64,000 bases of DNA from Deltaproteobacteria bacterium (GCA_016210045.1 JACQUX010000014.1:1-64000), one strand, 5' to 3'; counted from the stretch's first letter, positions 46,756 to 55,626 are shown. The notes: generated from the letters alone by a model not told the origin. Numbers and translations: made by a program.

Positions 46756-46780
46756 ACATCACTATATAGGAATATGTCAA
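46756..46780 (-). promoter_or_regulatory. Promoter/operator of the rhodanese operon
   Basis: TTGACA (minus strand, 46780-46775) is a perfect -35 box. The 22 bases that follow (46777 down to 46756) form an imperfect palindrome around CTATATAG, fitting an ArsR-type operator between -35 and the start. The -10 is weak (TGTATC). GGAGG precedes the start codon of the rhodanese gene. Confidence 0.6.
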
Positions 46781-46793
46781 TACGAGGACACAT

Positions 46794-48290
46794 TCACAGA
46801 CTGCGCGCCACGTGTTTGGCGAAGGCCATAATGGTGACTTGCGGATTCACGCCGAGCGGGCCGGCGATGGCCGAACCGTCGGCGACGGAGACATTGTCCA
46901 CACCGTGCAGTCGCCCTGTCGCACTGATCGCCCCGCGGGCCGGATCGGCGGCGAAGCGGCAGGTCCCGAGGGGGTGGAAAGCCATCCCGAGCACGCTGTC
47001 TTTGCGAAGCTCGTCGCGGCGGAAACCAGCATCGAATGAGGCCCAGGAGGCAAAGACATTCGGCGGATTCAACACCGGCAAAATGACATGCTCCGCGCCG
47101 ACGGCAAAATAGGCCTCGGCGATCAGTCGCATCCCGTGAAAAAAGTTGTCCAGATCGCGCGGCGTCAAATCGTACCAAATGAGCGGCGGACTCTGCGGCG
47201 CCGGCACCAGCCGCCCATGCTGACTATCGGCGATGCAAAACCCGAACGCGACCATGCGATCGTAACACCGCATCCAACGTATCAGATCGTCGCCCAAGAA
47301 CGGAAGGCTCAAACACGACATCGACGGTGGCAGAAACACGCCTTCGAAACAACAATCGGGGAGCGCCGGGTCGTGATACCCAAACGCCTGCGGCACCCCT
47401 TCCCAAGCACGTTGCACCGTCGGCATCACCGCAAATATTTTCACTGCGGGATGAATCGACAGATGTCGCCCCAATGCCGCGAGCCGCCGACCGTGCGTAT
47501 GCCGCAGCAGAAAGCTCGGCGTATCGAGCGCCCCTAACGCGCAGACAAAATGCTGCGCTTCAATGACGACCCGCCCCCCGGCCGCCGTGCGACACACTAA
47601 CGATCGCGCCGCATTGCCATGGAAGCGCAAATGCCGCGCCTCGGTTTCCAAATACACGCGCAATCCGTGATCCCGCGCCTTGCGCAAATAATTCAATTGC
47701 ACCGCTTGTTTCGCATCGCGCGGACAAATCGAGACACAGCGCCCGCTCCCGACGCATTCCACTTCACAGCGCGGCAGCGGCGCGCCGCCGGTCCGACCGA
47801 GACGCCGCAAACCCTCCGCAAACAGGCGATTCGATGCGCCCATGGATGCTTCGGGACAGGGACGAATCGAAAGTTCGTCCGCAATCTCCGCCTCGGCAGC
47901 GCGCCACGAGTCGCGCGGAAAATCGACGCCGAGTTCACTGGCCCAACGCGCGAGAATCGGTTCCGGCGTAGCAAGACACGTCCCGGAATTGATCACACTC
48001 GTCCCGCCGAACGCCCGCCCGGTCGGGATCGGGATTTGGGCCGGCCAGATCGTGGCCGCGACGCCGGCATCGCGGTAGTATCGCAACACGACATCTTCGG
48101 GCGCCAGCGGCGGCTGCGACTGCGGCATCCCGCCGATCTCTACTATGAGTACGTCGCGACCGCGCGCCGTGAGCGCCTCCGCCACGACAGCGCCGCCCGG
48201 CCCTGATCCGATCACGCAGACGTCGCACCGCTCTCGGCGCGTGCCGAGCAATCCACTTCCGAAGACGATGGGGGGAGAATTCACGGACAT
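46794..48290 (-). CDS. GMC-family oxidoreductase
   Basis: About 498 residues from ATG 48290. It has VIGSGPGGAVVAEAL (FAD), GRAFGGTSVINSGTC, and the C-terminal HPLGTCRFAADPA ... VADGSAIAGPLGVNPQVTIMAFA typical of the GMC group. The Cys cluster CEVECVGSGRCVSICPRDAKQAV is like that of fatty alcohol oxidases and sterol-oxidising relatives. It follows the SDR gene by four bases, so a joint lipid or alcohol pathway is inferred. The in-frame ATG at 48350 would overlap the SDR gene. Confidence 0.88.
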   Translation of the reverse strand: MSVNSPPIVFGSGLLGTRRERCDVCVIGSGPGGAVVAEALTARGRDVLIVEIGGMPQSQPPLAPEDVVLRYYRDAGVAATIWPAQIPIPTGRAFGGTSVINSGTCLATPEPILARWASELGVDFPRDSWRAAEAEIADELSIRPCPEASMGASNRLFAEGLRRLGRTGGAPLPRCEVECVGSGRCVSICPRDAKQAVQLNYLRKARDHGLRVYLETEARHLRFHGNAARSLVCRTAAGGRVVIEAQHFVCALGALDTPSFLLRHTHGRRLAALGRHLSIHPAVKIFAVMPTVQRAWEGVPQAFGYHDPALPDCCFEGVFLPPSMSCLSLPFLGDDLIRWMRCYDRMVAFGFCIADSQHGRLVPAPQSPPLIWYDLTPRDLDNFFHGMRLIAEAYFAVGAEHVILPVLNPPNVFASWASFDAGFRRDELRKDSVLGMAFHPLGTCRFAADPARGAISATGRLHGVDNVSVADGSAIAGPLGVNPQVTIMAFAKHVARSL

Positions 48291-48294
48291 GCGA

Positions 48295-50163
48295 TTACCT
48301 GTAGCCGATCGCGGCTTGGACGGAAGGTTGTTTGTAGACATACAGCGCACAGACCGTTTTCAATCCGTAGACCGGCATCCGGATCATCCAGTGCCGCGCG
48401 CGTTGCAAACGCTGCAGACACCGCCGCCGCTGCGGTTCCGACAACAGCACATACGGCAGATAGCCGTAGCGGAGCGGCACGAGGTACATAATCAGATAAC
48501 AAGCGGCGATAAATCCGTACCGCAGTGTCCATGGCAAGCGCTGCACATGCTGCACGATCTCTCCGACCATCGCGTCTTCATCGGCGGCCGTGAGCGCGTC
48601 GGGCGCAAAGGAGCGACAAAACGCGCGCAGAAAGCGATATGGCAGCAATCGTGCCACAAAGACTTTTTGCCGCTGCGCCGGACCGAACGCGCGGCCGCGT
48701 TGGAGCTGCAGCAGGAACAGCGTATGCATCAGGGCAATCGTGCCGTCCGTACCAGCGCTCAGCGCGAGTGCGACCGAGCCGTGCAACAGCGCCAGTCCGA
48801 TAAACAGCAGCGTCGAGCTCGTTTTCACGGCGATCATATACCGATGCAACGCCATATCCGTCGGCGCGCGCCGCAGCGCCGTCACAATCAGCATCAGACC
48901 GATCAAGAACGAGATCGCCAGCGGTCGCCACAGTGGATGATCTTGCTGCAGCAACGCACTGGATGCGGGAGCATCCCAACGAGTCAGTAACGTCACGATC
49001 GTACTAGGCGCAACGATGAACGCGAGGGCCAACAGGCCGTAGATCCATTGAAATCCGTGACACCAACGATCGAATTGCCGCAGCAAGCCGGCGTTATGAA
49101 ACGGCCGATTCCAGCGAATCGCAAAGTCGATGATTGGCGGATACACCGCGCGCCACGACGGAATCGGAATGCCATGTCGCGCGCACGCGGCCTGCAAGTT
49201 CGTCGTCGCGAAACGGCCACGATGAAAAAAGTAGTCGATGGTTTGCGCCGGGATCCCGGTCAGCAAATTGAGCGGAAACCACCGGAGCAAGTGCAGCAAG
49301 AGCCAACGCGCGGCGACGGGAATGGCATACGGATGCCGTCCACCGATGCGGTGTGCGATCGTGTCGAAGACCTCGGCCGTCGATGGCGGTTCGGGATCGG
49401 CGAGGTGCAGGGTTTGCCCATCGGACGCGTCGTCGAACCCGGCCGCACCGATCACGCGGCCGACGAAATCGACCGGCACCGCGTTGAATGACGAGGTCGG
49501 AAGCCCCAAATTCGGCAATGCCCACAACAGCCGATGGATCTTGCGCAAAAAGACCATCAAGACATACGGGCCGTCGAATTTCTGCGTCTCGCCGCTGGCG
49601 GAATCCCCGACCACGACTGCGGGACGAAAAATAGTCGTCGGGAGCTGCGCCATCCGCGCGCGCACCAACTGTTCCGCTTCGTATTTCGTCGCCTCGTACG
49701 CATTGCGAAACTGCGGCGCCGTCGGCAGCGCATCTTCGAGAATCTCGCCTGCGGCCGTCCCAGCGACGTAACACGTGCTGATGTAATTGAAGCGACGCAG
49801 TTGCGAACAGCCGGCCAGAAAATCGAGCACATTCGCGGTGCCGAACACGTTCGCGATCCGGCTCGTGGCAGTGTCGGCGGTTAGGTCGTACAGCGCGGCG
49901 AAGTGAAAACAGCGCTGCACTACGCTCTGCACGGCCTGCAGATCGGCGGCCGGGAGACCAAGGCCCGGCTTGCGAATGTCAGCGGCGTAAATGCGATAGT
50001 CCGCAGCCGCAAGTCCCAATGTCGCGGCGCACGCATGCGCGGCAGCGAGCTCGCTCGGCAACACAAGGCAGTGCCAATAGACGGCACGGCCCGCTGCGCG
50101 GGCGTCGCGCACCAGACGCGCCGCCAAGAATCCGGGGAAACCGGTGAGAAGTACCTGTTCCAT
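48295..50163 (-). CDS. SDR/thioester-reductase-like protein with C-terminal membrane domain
   Basis: About 622 residues from ATG 50163. Residues 1-330 are an extended SDR of the fatty-acyl-CoA or thioester reductase type: VLLTGFPGFLAARLV (NAD-binding), FNYISTCYVAGTA, and YEATKYEAEQLV (active YxxxK). Residues 390-540 contain about five membrane helices (GLLALAFIVAPSTIVTLL, LAISFLIGLMLIVTAL, TLLFIGLALLHGSVAL). It sits in a lipid-like operon with the GMC oxidoreductase. Such fusions are not familiar to me. Confidence 0.85.
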   Translation of the reverse strand: MEQVLLTGFPGFLAARLVRDARAAGRAVYWHCLVLPSELAAAHACAATLGLAAADYRIYAADIRKPGLGLPAADLQAVQSVVQRCFHFAALYDLTADTATSRIANVFGTANVLDFLAGCSQLRRFNYISTCYVAGTAAGEILEDALPTAPQFRNAYEATKYEAEQLVRARMAQLPTTIFRPAVVVGDSASGETQKFDGPYVLMVFLRKIHRLLWALPNLGLPTSSFNAVPVDFVGRVIGAAGFDDASDGQTLHLADPEPPSTAEVFDTIAHRIGGRHPYAIPVAARWLLLHLLRWFPLNLLTGIPAQTIDYFFHRGRFATTNLQAACARHGIPIPSWRAVYPPIIDFAIRWNRPFHNAGLLRQFDRWCHGFQWIYGLLALAFIVAPSTIVTLLTRWDAPASSALLQQDHPLWRPLAISFLIGLMLIVTALRRAPTDMALHRYMIAVKTSSTLLFIGLALLHGSVALALSAGTDGTIALMHTLFLLQLQRGRAFGPAQRQKVFVARLLPYRFLRAFCRSFAPDALTAADEDAMVGEIVQHVQRLPWTLRYGFIAACYLIMYLVPLRYGYLPYVLLSEPQRRRCLQRLQRARHWMIRMPVYGLKTVCALYVYKQPSVQAAIGYR

Positions 50164-50197
50164 ACGAGTCACAAGTGCGCTACGAGGGCGGCATTCT

Positions 50198-51223
50198 ATG
50201 GATCACGCCGCATTTGTCCAATCCCTCGTTGCCTTACAGTATCCAGCCCACGTGGGTCGAGACCATTATGAAAGTTATTTCCTTCGACTGCATCCGCCCG
50301 GGACCGACCGCCGCGCGTTGTGGCTGCGTTACACGCTCTTGGCCCGCCAGGCCGCTCCGGATATGGTGCGCACGGAATTGTGGGGAACTTATTTCGACAG
50401 CACGTTGCCGCAACCCGTGGCGCTGCGACACCGCACGGCCATCAATTCCACGACACTATCAGCTGATCCGCATCAGTGGATCGCGATCGATGGTCACGCG
50501 TTGACGCCGCGCCATGCCACAGGCGCAATCGCCGGACCGCCCGCCATAACGTGGGATTTATCACTCGACCCTTCACCGCATCCGCCAGTCGTACCGTATC
50601 CATATCAGTGGATGTATCGCGCCCCGTTTCCAAAAGCGAAAGTCGTTACGCCATATCCGCATTGCATCGCCCACGGCACGCTGTGTCTCGGCACGCAATG
50701 CATCCCGATCGACGGATGGGAAGGAAGCCTCGGCCACAATTGGGGCCGCGCCCACGCCGAGCAGTATCGCTGGATCCAATGTTCCCACTTCATTGAACAC
50801 CCTGATGCCTTTTTTGAGGCCGCCGTCGCGCAGTTGCGGATCGGTCCCTGCAGCCTCCCACCGCTCGCGTTCTTCTGGTTGCGCATCGGCAAGCAGATTT
50901 TTCCATTCAACCAACTCCATCGCCTCATCAATCATCCACGCCCGAGCGCGCCGCTCGCGTGGGTATTCGTCGCGCATAACGGCACTCATACCGTAGTCGG
51001 CTCGGCTCAAGCCACAGCGGTCGATTGCGTCGCTTTACCATACGAAAGCCCCAACGGCACGACGCCGGCTTGCATCAATGCTTCGTTGGCCGCACTGACA
51101 TTGCAACTGTACGCTGGCTGCGACACTACGGCCGCGCCGCTCTACACCCTCACGACCCCTCACCACGCCGCGCTGGAAATATTAGGCCGTAATACTTACG
51201 GCGTCCCATTACGCACTTTATGA
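50198..51223 (+). CDS. CrtC/tocopherol-cyclase-like protein
   Basis: About 341 residues from ATG 50198, divergent from the SDR gene with a 34-base gap. The segment WEGSLGHNWGRAHAEQYRWIQCSHF resembles the signature (GxxxDxNWG-like) of hydroxyneurosporene synthase/DUF2804-type proteins, which act on isoprenoid or lipid substrates. No signal peptide. Identification is moderate. Together with the SDR and GMC genes it may form a lipid-modifying group. Confidence 0.6.
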   Translation: MDHAAFVQSLVALQYPAHVGRDHYESYFLRLHPPGTDRRALWLRYTLLARQAAPDMVRTELWGTYFDSTLPQPVALRHRTAINSTTLSADPHQWIAIDGHALTPRHATGAIAGPPAITWDLSLDPSPHPPVVPYPYQWMYRAPFPKAKVVTPYPHCIAHGTLCLGTQCIPIDGWEGSLGHNWGRAHAEQYRWIQCSHFIEHPDAFFEAAVAQLRIGPCSLPPLAFFWLRIGKQIFPFNQLHRLINHPRPSAPLAWVFVAHNGTHTVVGSAQATAVDCVALPYESPNGTTPACINASLAALTLQLYAGCDTTAAPLYTLTTPHHAALEILGRNTYGVPLRTL

Positions 51224-51268
51224 TTCTCATGGCGTACCCGCCCCGGGTTCGCTACACCACCACGACAC

Positions 51269-53143
51269 ATGACCGCGCATCCACCATCCGAGCCATCACT
51301 CCACGAACATGAGCCCGCGCAGGGACGCGGCGAATTGATCCGCATCGGCCTCGTCGGCCTCGCCGTGCTCGCGAGCTGGTTGCGGCTCTGGCAGTATGTC
51401 GCGCCAGTCGACCTGATCGCGTTACTGACCACGGCGTGCGGCGGGCTGCCGATTTATCGCGAGGCCTGGGCCGCGCTCCGCGCGCGACGGATGACGATGG
51501 AACTCTCCATGACGATTGCGCTCGTCGCCGCGATCGCGATCGGGGAATTGTTTACGGCCGCAGTGATCGTCTTCTTCGTGCTGATCGCGGAGTGGATCGA
51601 GTCGCTGACCGTGGCGCGGGGCCGCCACGCGATTCACGATTTGCTGACGTTACTCCCGCCAACGGCAATAGTGCGGCGCGGCACGCAAGAAACTACCGTG
51701 CCGCTGCAGCAGCTGCAGCTCGGCGACATCGTGCTCATTAAACCGGGGAGCCGCATTCCTGTCGATGGCACAGTCGTCGGCGGCCATTCGCATGTCGACC
51801 AAGCCACGATCACCGGCGAATCGATGCCGGTCGCGAAGCATCCGGGCGACGACGTCTTCGCCGGCACGATGAATCAAGGTGGCACATTGGAAGTGGAAAC
51901 GCGGCAGATCGGCCACGACACGGCCTTCGGCCGCATTGTGACCACCGTGGAGCAGGCGGAGGCGACACGCGCCCCGATCCAACGCATCGCCGATCGTTTG
52001 TCCGGCTATCTCGTCTCGTTCGCATTCGGTGCCGCGTTCATCACATTCCTGATCACGCACGACGTCCGCGCCACGATCTCCGTGATCCTCGTGGCCGGCG
52101 CCTGCGGCGTCGCGGCCGGCACCCCGCTCGCGATCCTCGGCGCGATCGGCCGCGCGGCCCGCCACGGCGTCATCATTAAAGGCGGCGTCTATTTGGAGGC
52201 GCTGCGCAATATTCAAACGGTCGTGCTCGATAAGACCGGGACGATCACGTTCGGCACCCCAACCGTGATTCGTGTCCAACCGTATGGCGATGCCGGCGCG
52301 ACGCAAGTCCTCGCCGTGGCGGCGGGCTTGGAACAATACTCCGAGCATCCGCTGGCCCGCGCCATCGTGCAGCGCACCCGCGACGACGGAATCGTCCTCG
52401 CCCCAGCGACCGATTTTCATTCCACGCCCGGTCGCGGCGTGACTGGGAGCGTGGAGCACGCAGCGGCCGTTGTCGGAACCCGGCAACACCTGGCCGATCA
52501 CGCCATCGCGGTCGAAGACGACCACATCGACATCACGCCGCATTCGCACGTCTGGGTGGCACACGCCGGGCATTTCATCGGCACGATCGAGATCGCCGAC
52601 GACGTACGTCCCGACGCCATCGATGCGATCCAGCAACTACGCCACCTCAGCGTGCGGCCCGTGCTCCTCACCGGCGACACGCCGCAAATCGCCCGCGCGG
52701 TGGCAAATCAAGTCGGGATCGACGAAGTCCACGCCGACTTGCTGCCGGCCCACAAAGCAGAGCATGTACGCACCTTGCGGGACCGCGGCGCGCGGGTCGC
52801 GGCGATCGGCGACGGCGTTAACGACGCGCCGGCATTGGTCGCGGCCACGGTCGGCGTCGCGATGGGATCCGGCACTGATGTGGCACGAGAAAGCGCCGAC
52901 ATTGTGCTGATCGGCAACGACCTGACGAAGTTCGCGCTGACCGTGCGGCTGGCGCGCCGCTGTCACCGGATCGTGATGGCCAATTTCTTCGGCACGATCG
53001 GCGTCGACCTGCTCGGCATGGCCCTGGCCGCGACGGGACACCTCACGCCGCTGCTGGCCGTCCTGATCCATGTCGGTTCCGAACTCGCGTTCATCCTGAA
53101 CTCCGCCCGCCTCATCCCGTGGAAGAGGACTCACGTCGCCTAA
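51269..53143 (+). CDS. P1B-type heavy-metal ATPase lacking the CPC motif
   Basis: The 624-residue protein has TITGESMP, VVLDKTGTITFG (phosphorylated Asp), SEHPLARA (HP) and AIGDGVNDAPALVAA. There is no N-terminal HMA domain, only a His/Glu-rich start (LHEHEP). Where P1B pumps carry CPC, SPC or TPC in TM6, it has ACGVAAGTPL, so the central Pro-Cys is lost while one Cys stays. The substrate metal cannot be assigned from known classes. It is not in an obvious metal operon. Confidence 0.9.
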   Translation: MTAHPPSEPSLHEHEPAQGRGELIRIGLVGLAVLASWLRLWQYVAPVDLIALLTTACGGLPIYREAWAALRARRMTMELSMTIALVAAIAIGELFTAAVIVFFVLIAEWIESLTVARGRHAIHDLLTLLPPTAIVRRGTQETTVPLQQLQLGDIVLIKPGSRIPVDGTVVGGHSHVDQATITGESMPVAKHPGDDVFAGTMNQGGTLEVETRQIGHDTAFGRIVTTVEQAEATRAPIQRIADRLSGYLVSFAFGAAFITFLITHDVRATISVILVAGACGVAAGTPLAILGAIGRAARHGVIIKGGVYLEALRNIQTVVLDKTGTITFGTPTVIRVQPYGDAGATQVLAVAAGLEQYSEHPLARAIVQRTRDDGIVLAPATDFHSTPGRGVTGSVEHAAAVVGTRQHLADHAIAVEDDHIDITPHSHVWVAHAGHFIGTIEIADDVRPDAIDAIQQLRHLSVRPVLLTGDTPQIARAVANQVGIDEVHADLLPAHKAEHVRTLRDRGARVAAIGDGVNDAPALVAATVGVAMGSGTDVARESADIVLIGNDLTKFALTVRLARRCHRIVMANFFGTIGVDLLGMALAATGHLTPLLAVLIHVGSELAFILNSARLIPWKRTHVA

Positions 53144-53180
53144 CGCACACCCCACCACCTACCCCCGGCTGAATTCATCT

Positions 53181-53245
53181 GAATGGGGACAGGTACCTTC
53201 AGATCCTTAATTGGCAGGCATCGCAAGGTACCTGTCCCCATTCAA
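53181..53245. repeat. REP-like palindromic element, copy 2
   Basis: Arms of 20 bases at 53181-53200 and 53226-53245 (TGAATGGGGACAGGTACCTT and complement) surround a 25-base loop. It has a 24-base identity with copy 1 at 27043-27115 that extends into the loop. No transposase gene is nearby. Confidence 0.85.
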
Positions 53246-53316
53246 ATGCACTTACGCGTGGGGCGGCTCAATGGCAACTTGATCTTTGTCCGCGATCCGG
53301 ATGATGATGCACGCGG

Positions 53317-54456
53317 ATGACGGATCAACCAAGCAACGAAATTTCCCCCAACGATGCAGAAGTCCGGCGCACGGCCGACCCGCGCACGGTGCTCCTTGAC
53401 GTGCGCGAGGCTGCGGAGTGGCGCGAGGCACATATCCCCGGCGCCGTGCTTCTGCCGCTTGACGACCTCGCGGCGACTATTGCCACGCTCGTCCCGGATC
53501 GACAGACGCCGATCATCTGCCAATGCGGCGCGGGCGTGCGCTCCAAGCGCGCGGCGGCGACACTCGTCGCACTCGGTTACACCAACGTCGCTTCAATGCG
53601 CGGCGGGCTGCGGGCGTGGCGCGCGGCGGGATTGCCGTGCGACAGCGCGACGGATTTTCCGTTCACGCCGGACGAACAGCAACGTTATGAGCGCCACTTG
53701 CGCATCCCGGAAGTCGGAGTAGCGGGACAGGTGAAACTGCGCGCCGCGCGCGTCTTGCTGATCGGCGCCGGCGGCCTCGGCTCCCCCGCGGCGTTGTATC
53801 TGGCGGCTGCGGGCGTCGGCACGCTGGGCATTGTCGATGACGACGTGGTCGATCTGTCCAATCTCCAACGCCAGATCCTGCATCAGACGGCGTCCATCGG
53901 GCGCCGCAAAGTGGATTCGGCATGCGAGACGCTGCACGGAATCAATCCGCTAGTCCGCGTGGAGCCGTATGCGGAACGGCTCACGACCGCAAACATCGAG
54001 CGACTCTTCGCCCCATACGACCTGATCCTGGACGGCAGCGACAACTTCCCGACGCGCTACTTAATTAATGATGCGTGTGTATTGTTACAAAAACCGCTGG
54101 TGCACGGCAGCGTGCATCGCTTCACCGGCCAGGCATCGGTCTTCTGGCCCGGTCGCGGCCCGTGTTACCGTTGCCTCTATCCCACGCCGCCGCCCCCGGA
54201 CCTGGCCCCGTCATGCGCCGAGGCCGGCGTGCTCGGCATCCTCCCTGGCGTGATCGGCCTGTTGCAAGCCGTCGAAGCGATCAAGCTGATTCTCCAACAG
54301 GGTGACTTATTGTTGGGCCGACTCCTCTGTTACGACGCGCTCCGTGCGGAATTCCACGAACTCCGCCTCGGCCGCGACCCCGCCTGCACCCATTGCGCCC
54401 CCCACCGCCCGTTCCCCGGCTTCACCGATTACGACGGCTTTTGCCGAGGGCGATGA
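53317..54456 (+). CDS. Rhodanese-ThiF/MoeB fusion (E1-like adenylyltransferase)
   Basis: The 379-residue protein has an N-terminal rhodanese domain (LLDVREAAEWREAHIPGA; CQCGAGVRS active Cys) at 20-110, then the E1 domain: RYERHLRIPEVGVAGQ, VLLIGAGGLGSPAALYLA (ATP loop), DGSDNFPTRYLINDACV, and metal-site Cys YRCLYPTP and CTHC. The order is reversed from the common MoeB-rhodanese with the rhodanese at the C-terminus. It likely activates a ThiS- or MoaD-like sulfur carrier. It converges on the Cys-peptide operon, 53 bases away. Confidence 0.92.
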   Translation: MTDQPSNEISPNDAEVRRTADPRTVLLDVREAAEWREAHIPGAVLLPLDDLAATIATLVPDRQTPIICQCGAGVRSKRAAATLVALGYTNVASMRGGLRAWRAAGLPCDSATDFPFTPDEQQRYERHLRIPEVGVAGQVKLRAARVLLIGAGGLGSPAALYLAAAGVGTLGIVDDDVVDLSNLQRQILHQTASIGRRKVDSACETLHGINPLVRVEPYAERLTTANIERLFAPYDLILDGSDNFPTRYLINDACVLLQKPLVHGSVHRFTGQASVFWPGRGPCYRCLYPTPPPPDLAPSCAEAGVLGILPGVIGLLQAVEAIKLILQQGDLLLGRLLCYDALRAEFHELRLGRDPACTHCAPHRPFPGFTDYDGFCRGR

Positions 54457-54509
54457 CAATGGCCTGCGGCACAACACGATGAATGCTATCGTACCGGGCG
54501 CGCAGCCGA

Positions 54510-54845
54510 TCATCCCGCCTGATTCTTCTCGCACACTGCGGCACAGAGGTGGACTTCTTCGCAAATGAGATCGCAAATCAGATCGCAGACCGGCTGGCAA
54601 ATCGTGTCGCAGACCTTATCGCAAATGATTTTGTCGCAGCTGATGCCATCGCAAATCGGTTCGCAGCGCGACTCCCCCAACGGACGACCTTTGACGAGTC
54701 GGGCATAGGTCTCATGCAGCCGGTCAAACCCACACGTCGGCTCCGCGACGTTCACCCCCTCTGTGCGATCCCGTTCGAGGGCAAACGGCTGTTGGACGCT
54801 CAAGTTGAGACTGCCGAGGATCAATACTGGAACAACGCTGCGCAT
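54510..54845 (-). CDS. Cys-Asp-repeat peptide precursor A
   Basis: A 111-residue protein from ATG 54845, after GAGG. It has a hydrophobic N-terminus (MRSVVPVLILGSLNLS), a middle FDRLHETYARLVKGRP, then a C-terminal repeat of CDxx units (ICDGISCDKIICDKVCDTIC; QPVCDLICDLICEE; ending LCAAVCEKNQAG), with 11 Cys in about 52 residues. The block CDTICQPV also occurs in precursor D, on the other strand. It is last in a minus-strand trio of similar genes. I infer a peptide substrate for the radical SAM enzyme next door. Confidence 0.75.
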   Translation of the reverse strand: MRSVVPVLILGSLNLSVQQPFALERDRTEGVNVAEPTCGFDRLHETYARLVKGRPLGESRCEPICDGISCDKIICDKVCDTICQPVCDLICDLICEEVHLCAAVCEKNQAG

Positions 54846-54874
54846 AGCGACCTCATGTAAACAGAGTTGGCGTC

Positions 54875-55225
54875 TTATGGCAAGACCCGATCGCACGTAA
54901 TCCCGTCGCAGGGACTGACCGCGTCGCACACCGCATCGCAATTCGCATCGCAGACAATTCCATCGCAAATCGCTTCGCAAATGGCATCGCAGATGCCGTC
55001 ACAAATCCCATCGCAGATATTGTCGCAGACACAATCGCACGGCGGCTCTACCGCCGCGCGCCCTCCGAGCAGCCGTTCCCAGCCCGGAGTCGCGGACTGG
55101 TAGCCGGACTGCCCGCTGCCATGGACCGCGCCACAGCGGGGCAGCAAAGTGGCGTCCGGCACAGTCCATCGAGCGCCGCTACAATTCACCTGTCCAAACC
55201 GCACCACGGATCGCACTCCGGTCAT
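54875..55225 (-). CDS. Cys-Asp-repeat peptide precursor B
   Basis: A 116-residue protein from ATG 55225, after a strong GGGGAGG. Residues 1-60 are poorly structured; the rest is nearly pure repeat of C-D/E-x-x (CDNICDGICDGICDAICEAI, then further units, ending GITCDRVLP), with 13 Cys in about 55 residues, most spaced four apart. The repeat codes for 12-base units on DNA. It lies 29 bases from gene A and 38 bases from gene C in the same direction. Confidence 0.75.
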   Translation of the reverse strand: MTGVRSVVRFGQVNCSGARWTVPDATLLPRCGAVHGSGQSGYQSATPGWERLLGGRAAVEPPCDCVCDNICDGICDGICDAICEAICDGIVCDANCDAVCDAVSPCDGITCDRVLP

Positions 55226-55263
55226 ATATCCTCCCCGGGCTCGTCAATGCAGTTGACTGCACA

Positions 55264-55626
55264 TTACGCTGCCTTGATGGCATCGCAGATCTGGTCGCAG
55301 ACCTGATCGCAAACGGTATCGCAGACGGTATCGCAGATCGCATCGCAGACGGCATCGCAATCGGCGTCGCAGACGATCCCATCGCAAATACCGTCACACA
55401 AAATGCCGTCGCACAAAATGCCATCGCACCAATTCCCGTCACAACTCCCGACATTCCCCGCATATTGCGCCACCCCCAAATGATGCAGTCGCCGACTGAG
55501 ATTCAATGAGAGGCGTACAAACTGATCGTTGCTGTCGGCACGCAACGCCCCGGCGCGCGACTTTTCCGATTTCGTATCGACGCCATGACTCAAGATAACG
55601 CCCTCGCTCGTTCTGATGATCTTCAC
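55264..55626 (-). CDS. Cys-Asp-repeat peptide precursor C
   Basis: About 120 residues from GTG 55626, chosen because CAAAGGAGC lies at ideal spacing. Upstream in-frame sequence to 56058 lacks a good start. The leader (FVRLSLNLSRRLHHLGVA) shares the SLNL motif with gene A. The repeat has 13 Cys (GSCDGNWCDG, ILCDGILCDGICDGIVCD, DCDAVCDAICDTVCD, QVCDQICDAI). It is first in the minus-strand trio. Confidence 0.72.
   Translation of the reverse strand: MKIIRTSEGVILSHGVDTKSEKSRAGALRADSNDQFVRLSLNLSRRLHHLGVAQYAGNVGSCDGNWCDGILCDGILCDGICDGIVCDADCDAVCDAICDTVCDTVCDQVCDQICDAIKAA

Noticed and set aside
27043-53245. The two hairpin elements as ends of one large transposon
   Set aside because: The 26 kb between them is ordinary chromosomal DNA with no transposase.
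54867-55103. Plus-strand frame with SQxxSQ repeats over precursor B
   Set aside because: It is the antisense of the CDxx repeats. The CD reading has a strong GGGGAGG start and recurs in sense on the opposite strand in precursor D, so the minus frame is coding.
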